From: JBOHBN01 sp050698355
GTDB taxonomy: Bacteria; Actinomycetota; Actinomycetes; Streptosporangiales; WHST01
NCBI GenBank assembly: GCA_050698355.1
Contig: JBOHBN010000207.1
Location: 1-9,870 of the forward strand
Reading direction: 5' to 3'
Length of the DNA: 9,870 nucleotides
Below, one piece after another: positions 6,045 to 9,870 of the stretch. A model generated the notes under the pieces. The model had not been told where the DNA came from. It worked only from the letters and a program-made list of their open reading frames with translations, and searched no databases. How positions within the stretch are numbered: position 1 is the stretch's first letter; each line of letters begins with the position of its first letter. The position numbers were made by a program, and so were the translations under genes.

Positions 6045-7211
6045 GTGACCCCGCCTGCGCTCGGGGTCGGGCTCATCGGTGTCGGATGGATGGGCCGCCT
6101 GCACGGGGTGGCCTACCGGCGGGTGCGGTACCACTACCCGCACCTGGCGTACACCCCGCGCCTCGTCGTCGCGTCCGACACCTCGGACGAGCGGGTCGGC
6201 TTCGCGGTGCGGGAGCTGGGTTACGAGACCGGCACCGCCGACTGGCGAGAGGTCGTGAAGCATCCGGACGTCGACGTCGTGAGCATCACCGCGCCGAACT
6301 TCCTGCACGAGCAGATGGCGTTGGCGGCGGCGGAGGCCGGAAAGCACGTCTGGATCGAGAAGCCGCTCGGGCGGGGGCTCGCCGAGACCGCGGCGATCGA
6401 GCACGCGGTACGGACGGCCGGCGTGTTCTCCGCCGTCGGCTTCAACTACCGGCACGCGCCGTGCGTGGCGTACGCCCGCGAACTGGTGGCCTCCGGCGGG
6501 ATCGGCCGCGTCACGCACGCGCGCGGCGCGTTCCTGAACGACTATGCCGCCGAGCCGAAGGGTGCGCTGTCGTGGCGGTTCCGCCGCGCGTACGGCGGTT
6601 CCGGCGCGCTCGGAGACCTCATGTCACACGCCGTCGACCTGCTGCAGTACGTACTGAGCCCGGTGAGGTCCGTGTGCGCCCAGGTCGACACGTTCATCCC
6701 GCAGCGCCCGGTGCCGCCTGCGGGTGCGAGCACCCACTTCGCGGTGGTCGAGGACGGCACGCTCGCGCCGGTCGAGAACGAGGACTACGCGGGCAGCCTC
6801 GTCCGGTTCGAGAGCGGCGCATCCGGCATGCTCGAGGCGAGCCGGGCGACCGTCGGACCGCGTTGCGGTCTGGGCTTCGACATCCACGGCACGTCCGGCG
6901 CGGTGTCGTGGGACTTCGAGCGGATGAACGAGGTGCGCGTGTGCCTCGGGCGGTCGGGCCCCGCACACGGGTATACGACCGTGCACGTCAACGCCGACCA
7001 CGGCGACTACGCGGCGTTCCAGCCGGGCCCGACGATCTCGATGAGCTACGACGACCTCAAGGTGATCGAGGCGGCGCTGCTGCTCCGCTCCATCGCGACC
7101 GGGAAGCAGGTCGGCCCGCACGTCGGCGACGCGCTGTCGGCGGCGCGGGTGGTCGACGCGATGGAGACCTCGGCACGGTCCGAACGTTGGGAGAGGGTGG
7201 AACAGCCATGA
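6045..7211 (+). CDS. Gfo/Idh/MocA family NAD(P)-dependent oxidoreductase, 388 aa
   Basis: This is a cytoplasmic dehydrogenase that probably oxidises a hydroxyl of a cyclitol or pyranose. The N-terminal Rossmann fold has GVGWMG (12-17). EKP (105-107) supplies the catalytic Lys106, and GDLMSHAVD (190-198) supplies Asp191 and His195, equivalent to the Lys-Asp-His set of inositol dehydrogenases. At 388 residues it is longer than classical IolG (about 340). FLNDYAAEPKGALSWRF (163-179), GGSGALGD and a long C-terminal domain resemble the roughly 390-residue subgroup that includes levoglucosan dehydrogenase (recalled, not aligned). The substrate is therefore open: myo- or scyllo-inositol from its neighbours, or a sugar oxidised at C3. 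It starts at GTG 6045, 4 nt after iolD, and its TGA overlaps the next ATG (ATGA). I give no gene symbol because the iolG assignment is uncertain. Confidence 0.88.
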   Translation: MTPPALGVGLIGVGWMGRLHGVAYRRVRYHYPHLAYTPRLVVASDTSDERVGFAVRELGYETGTADWREVVKHPDVDVVSITAPNFLHEQMALAAAEAGKHVWIEKPLGRGLAETAAIEHAVRTAGVFSAVGFNYRHAPCVAYARELVASGGIGRVTHARGAFLNDYAAEPKGALSWRFRRAYGGSGALGDLMSHAVDLLQYVLSPVRSVCAQVDTFIPQRPVPPAGASTHFAVVEDGTLAPVENEDYAGSLVRFESGASGMLEASRATVGPRCGLGFDIHGTSGAVSWDFERMNEVRVCLGRSGPAHGYTTVHVNADHGDYAAFQPGPTISMSYDDLKVIEAALLLRSIATGKQVGPHVGDALSAARVVDAMETSARSERWERVEQP

Positions 7212-8089
7212 GCGCTCCGCGGATCGCGACCGCGCCGATCTCCTGGGGTGTCTGCGAGGTCCCCGATTGGGGGCACCAGCTCGACACCGCTCGGGTACTC
7301 GACGAGATGCGCCGGCTCGGTTTCACCGCGACCGAAGCGGGGCCGGACGGGTTCCTGCCCGGCGACGGCGTACGGCTGCGGCAGTCGTTGGCGGAGCACG
7401 ACCTGTCGCTCGTCGGCGGATTCACCCCGCTCGTGCTCCATGGGGAGCCGGCGTTGTGGCGTGCGGCGCTCGACCGCTGCCTGGACAGGTTCGCGGCTGC
7501 CGGCGGTGACGTCGTCGTGCTCGCGGCGGCGACCGGGCTGGACGGCTACGACGAGCGGCCGTCGCTGGACGCTGCGGGTTGGGCGCGGCTGCTCGGGGCG
7601 CTGGACGAGGCCGCCGCGAGCAGCGCGGACCGTGGCCTGCTCGCGGTGCTCCACCCACATCTCGGCACCATGGTGGAGCGACCGGACGAGACCCGCCGTG
7701 TCCTGGACGGCTGCGGCATCCCGCTCTGCCTCGACACCGGGCACGTCCTCGCGGGTGGCGGCGATCCCGTCGCGCTCGCTGCGGAAGCGGCCGAGCGCGT
7801 GGGCCACGTCCATGTGAAGGACGTCGACGCGACCGTGGCGCGGCGGTTCGCCGCCGGTGAGATCGCGTACTCCGACGCCGTCCGCGCCGGGCTGTACCGG
7901 CCGCTCGGCGCGGGCGACGTGGACGTCGGCGCGCTGCTCGCCGCCCTGCAGAAGGCGGGCTACGCGGGCTGGTACGTGCTGGAGCAGGACGTGATCCTCG
8001 GCGCGGACCCGGCACCGGGTGCGGGCCCGGCGGTGGAGGCCGCGGAGAGCCTCGCGTACCTCACCGGCGCCCTCGACCAGACCCCATAG
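7208..8089 (+). CDS. iolE: IolE-type inosose dehydratase / sugar phosphate isomerase-epimerase family TIM barrel, 293 aa
   Basis: IolE dehydrates 2-keto-myo-inositol to the dione that IolD hydrolyses. The start APISWGVCEVPDWGHQLD (9-26) followed by GFTATEAGPDGFLP (38-51) is characteristic of actinobacterial IolE-like proteins. Candidate metal and active-site residues lie on successive strands: HPHLGTMVE (149-157), LDTGH (175-179), HVHVKDVD (200-207), and YVLEQD (256-261). RPLGAGDVD (231-239) is also typical, and the length is normal (about 290-300). The ATG at 7208 overlaps the previous stop as ATGA, with GGTGG 7 nt upstream; the frame is open much further upstream, but that part runs out of frame over the oxidoreductase. 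It is the last gene of the operon and is followed by a hairpin. It could instead act on a related keto-sugar or be an epimerase. Confidence 0.85.
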   Translation: MSAPRIATAPISWGVCEVPDWGHQLDTARVLDEMRRLGFTATEAGPDGFLPGDGVRLRQSLAEHDLSLVGGFTPLVLHGEPALWRAALDRCLDRFAAAGGDVVVLAAATGLDGYDERPSLDAAGWARLLGALDEAAASSADRGLLAVLHPHLGTMVERPDETRRVLDGCGIPLCLDTGHVLAGGGDPVALAAEAAERVGHVHVKDVDATVARRFAAGEIAYSDAVRAGLYRPLGAGDVDVGALLAALQKAGYAGWYVLEQDVILGADPAPGAGPAVEAAESLAYLTGALDQTP

Positions 8090-8096
8090 GCCGACC

Positions 8097-8138
8097 TGTC
8101 AGTAGCTCAGCTCGCTATAGCGGGCTGAGCTACTGACA
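8097..8138. terminator. Bidirectional hairpin terminator between iolE and rne/rng
   Basis: The arm tgtcagtagctcag (8097-8110) pairs perfectly with ctgagctactgaca (8125-8138). The pairing continues inward, with one T-G mismatch, to 8116/8119, giving about 20 bp around a 2-nt turn. It fills most of the 51-nt gap between two convergent stop codons, 7 nt past one and 2 nt past the other. No T-tract follows on either strand, so it is a T-less stem serving both genes. Confidence 0.8.
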
Positions 8139-8140
8139 CC

Positions 8141-9870
8141 TCAACCGGAGTTGGCGGCGTCGGCCCGCTCCCCTGAGGTGTCTCCGGAGGAGTCGGTCGA
8201 GCTGTCGTCCTGCTTGGTGTCGCTGCCCTTGCTGCTCGAGCTCCCGCCGCCGTCGCCGCCGCGAGACCGCTTGCCGGCCTTACCCGACTTGCGCGAGCTG
8301 GCCTGCGACCGGTTGCCATTGGACCGTTCCGGCTCGACCGGCTCGGTCGACAGGTGCAGGCCCCGGCCGCCGCAGCAATCGCACGTACGGCTGAACGCGT
8401 CCAGCAGGCCCTGGCCGATCCGCTTGCGGGTCATCTGAACGAGCCCCAGCGAGGTCACCTCGGCGACCTGGTGGCGCGTACGGTCGCGGGCGAGGCACTC
8501 CACCAGGCGGCGCAGCACGAGGTCGCGGTTGCTCTCCAGCACCATGTCGATGAAGTCGACCACGATGATGCCGCCGATATCGCGCAGCCTGAGCTGGCGG
8601 ACGATCTCCTCCGCCGCCTCCAGGTTGTTGCGCGTGACGGTCTCCTCCAGGTCGCCGCCCTGACCGGTGAACTTGCCGGTGTTGACGTCGACGACGGTCA
8701 TCGCCTCGGTGCGGTCGATGATCAGGGAACCGCCGCTCGGCAGCCACACCTTCCGCTCGAGCGCCTTGGCGATCTGCTCGTCGATCCGGTACGCGGTGAA
8801 CACGTCGCCGCCGTCGCCGTCGGGTTCTGGCACCCATCGCTGCGTGCGCTCGGCGAGGTGCGGAGCGACGTGCTGGATGTACGGCTCGACCATGTCCCAC
8901 GCGTCGTCGCCGGACACCACGAGCTTGGCGAAGTCCTCGTTGAAGACGTCGCGGATGACCCGGACAGTGAGGTCCGGCTCCTCGTACAGCAGGGCGGGCG
9001 CACTGGCGGTCTTCGCCTTGGCCTGGATCGCCTCCCACTGGGCGACGAGGCGGTTGACGTCGCGGCGCAGCTCCTCCTCACTCGCGCCCTCGGCAGCGGT
9101 GCGCACGATCACGCCGGCGTTCTCTGGTACGGCCTGCCGCAGCACCTGCTTGAGGCGTGCCCGCTCCTTGTCGGGGAGCTTGCGACTGATGCCGGCGGTG
9201 CCGCTGTCCGGCGAGTAGACGAGGTAGCGCCCCGGCAGCCCGATCTGGGTGGTGAGCCGCGCGCCCTTCTGGCCGACCGGACCCTTGGTGACCTGCACGA
9301 TGACGGACTGGCCGGACTTCAGCACCGACTCGATCCGCTTCGGCTGCCCGTCCAACCTGGCGAAGTTGACCTCCCCCGCGTACACGACGGCGTTGCGGCC
9401 GCGGCCGATGTCGATGAACGCCGCCTCCATGCTCGGCAGCACGTTCTGCACCCGGCCCAGGTAGACGTTGCCGACGTACGATTGGCCCCCGCCGCGCTCG
9501 ACGTAGTGCTCGACGAGCACGTCGTCCTCGAGCACAGCGATCTGGGTGCGCGCCTCGACCTGGCGGGCGACCATCACCCGCTCGACGGATTCGCGGCGGG
9601 CGAGGAACTCCGCCTCGGAGAGCACGGGTGCACGCTTACGGCCGCTGTCGCGGCCCTCGCGACGGCGCTGCCGCTTCGCCTCGAGCCTGGTCGAGCCCTT
9701 GACGCCGGTGACCTCGTCGGTGCCGGTCTCACGCGGCTCGCGCACCTTGAGCACGGTGTTCGGCGGGTCGCCCGGGGACGAGTCCCCCCCGCCTCCCGAT
9801 CCGCGCCGTCGCCGGCGGCGGCGCCGATGGCTCGGCTTCTGCCCACCCGGGTCGCTGCCACCGTCGGCCT
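8141..9870 (-). CDS. rne: Ribonuclease E/G (Rne/Rng), 575 C-terminal residues, N-terminus outside window
   Basis: This endoribonuclease cuts single-stranded AU-rich RNA in mRNA decay and rRNA/tRNA maturation. Residues are counted from the GTG at 9754. S1 domain: YVGNVYLGRVQNVLPSMEAA (93-112) then FIDIG. The 5'-sensor/RNase H-like part includes QKGARLTTQIGLPGRYLVY (162-180). The DNase I-like catalytic core has DRTEAMTVVDVNTG (337-350) with Asp346, and VVDFIDM (388-394) with Asp390. The zinc-link has Cys448 and Cys451 in TCDCCGGRG. The C-tail is short, Ser/Asp/Lys-rich and probably disordered. The frame does not begin at 9754: it stays open to 9870 and encodes eight consecutive arginines (9803-9826) and Gly/Asp-rich sequence, matching the long N-terminal extension of actinobacterial RNase E. 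The true start is therefore beyond the right edge. It converges on iolE across a hairpin. Whether to name it rne or rng is a matter of convention. Confidence 0.95.
   Translation of the reverse strand, partial: ADGGSDPGGQKPSHRRRRRRRRGSGGGGDSSPGDPPNTVLKVREPRETGTDEVTGVKGSTRLEAKRQRRREGRDSGRKRAPVLSEAEFLARRESVERVMVARQVEARTQIAVLEDDVLVEHYVERGGGQSYVGNVYLGRVQNVLPSMEAAFIDIGRGRNAVVYAGEVNFARLDGQPKRIESVLKSGQSVIVQVTKGPVGQKGARLTTQIGLPGRYLVYSPDSGTAGISRKLPDKERARLKQVLRQAVPENAGVIVRTAAEGASEEELRRDVNRLVAQWEAIQAKAKTASAPALLYEEPDLTVRVIRDVFNEDFAKLVVSGDDAWDMVEPYIQHVAPHLAERTQRWVPEPDGDGGDVFTAYRIDEQIAKALERKVWLPSGGSLIIDRTEAMTVVDVNTGKFTGQGGDLEETVTRNNLEAAEEIVRQLRLRDIGGIIVVDFIDMVLESNRDLVLRRLVECLARDRTRHQVAEVTSLGLVQMTRKRIGQGLLDAFSRTCDCCGGRGLHLSTEPVEPERSNGNRSQASSRKSGKAGKRSRGGDGGGSSSSKGSDTKQDDSSTDSSGDTSGERADAANSG

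Noticed and set aside
4661..6076. 471-codon minus-strand open frame opposite iolD
   Set aside because: It is an antisense shadow rich in Arg/Val/His; iolD is convincing along its whole length.
6086..8089. Apparent 667-residue fusion protein ending in the IolE-like domain
   Set aside because: The first 374 codons run out of frame over the oxidoreductase gene. The real start is the ATG at 7208, overlapping the previous stop.
2850..8140. Recent mobile island between rplU and rne
   Set aside because: No transposase, integrase, tRNA gene, att-like direct repeats or composition shift was seen; only the gene order suggests insertion.

Overview
This is GC-rich chromosomal DNA from an actinomycete. 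GC looks close to 70% by eye; it was not counted. The signs are GC-ending codons, GTG starts, an RNase E/G with the basic N-terminal extension typical of actinobacteria, and the conserved block rplU-rpmA-obg-proB. I cannot name a genus. There are eight protein genes, two of them cut by the window edges, and no RNA gene, CRISPR array, transposase or integrase.

Left part (1-2931, all on the minus strand, read right to left): rplU (bL21) and rpmA (bL27) abut exactly and end in a strong intrinsic terminator. A 13-bp perfect inverted repeat follows, then obg (the ribosome-associated Obg GTPase). obg overlaps proB (glutamate 5-kinase, running off the left edge) by 4 bases. Upstream of rplU lie a possible promoter, two 17-bp near-identical direct repeats 34 bp apart, and a leader of about 165 nt.

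Middle part (2932-8089): a minus-strand gene for a YcaQ/AlkX-type winged-helix DNA glycosylase is divergent from a tight plus-strand operon of three genes. These are an IolD-type ThDP hydrolase, a Gfo/Idh/MocA oxidoreductase and an IolE-type dehydratase. The three map onto the oxidation, dehydration and ring-opening steps of inositol catabolism. The later iol enzymes, a transporter and a regulator gene are not beside them. A perfect 12-bp palindrome just upstream of iolD may be the operator.

Right part (8090-9870): a long hairpin without a T-tract separates the convergent iolE-like gene and rne/rng. The RNase E/G gene stays open to the right edge, where its arginine-rich N-terminal extension is visible.

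The main architectural point is that in many actinobacteria rne is followed directly by rplU-rpmA-obg-proB. Here about 5.2 kb carrying four unrelated genes, three of them on the opposite strand, sits between rne and rplU. Nothing in the window looks like a wholly new system. The compact cyclitol/sugar operon and its unusual location are the best leads.
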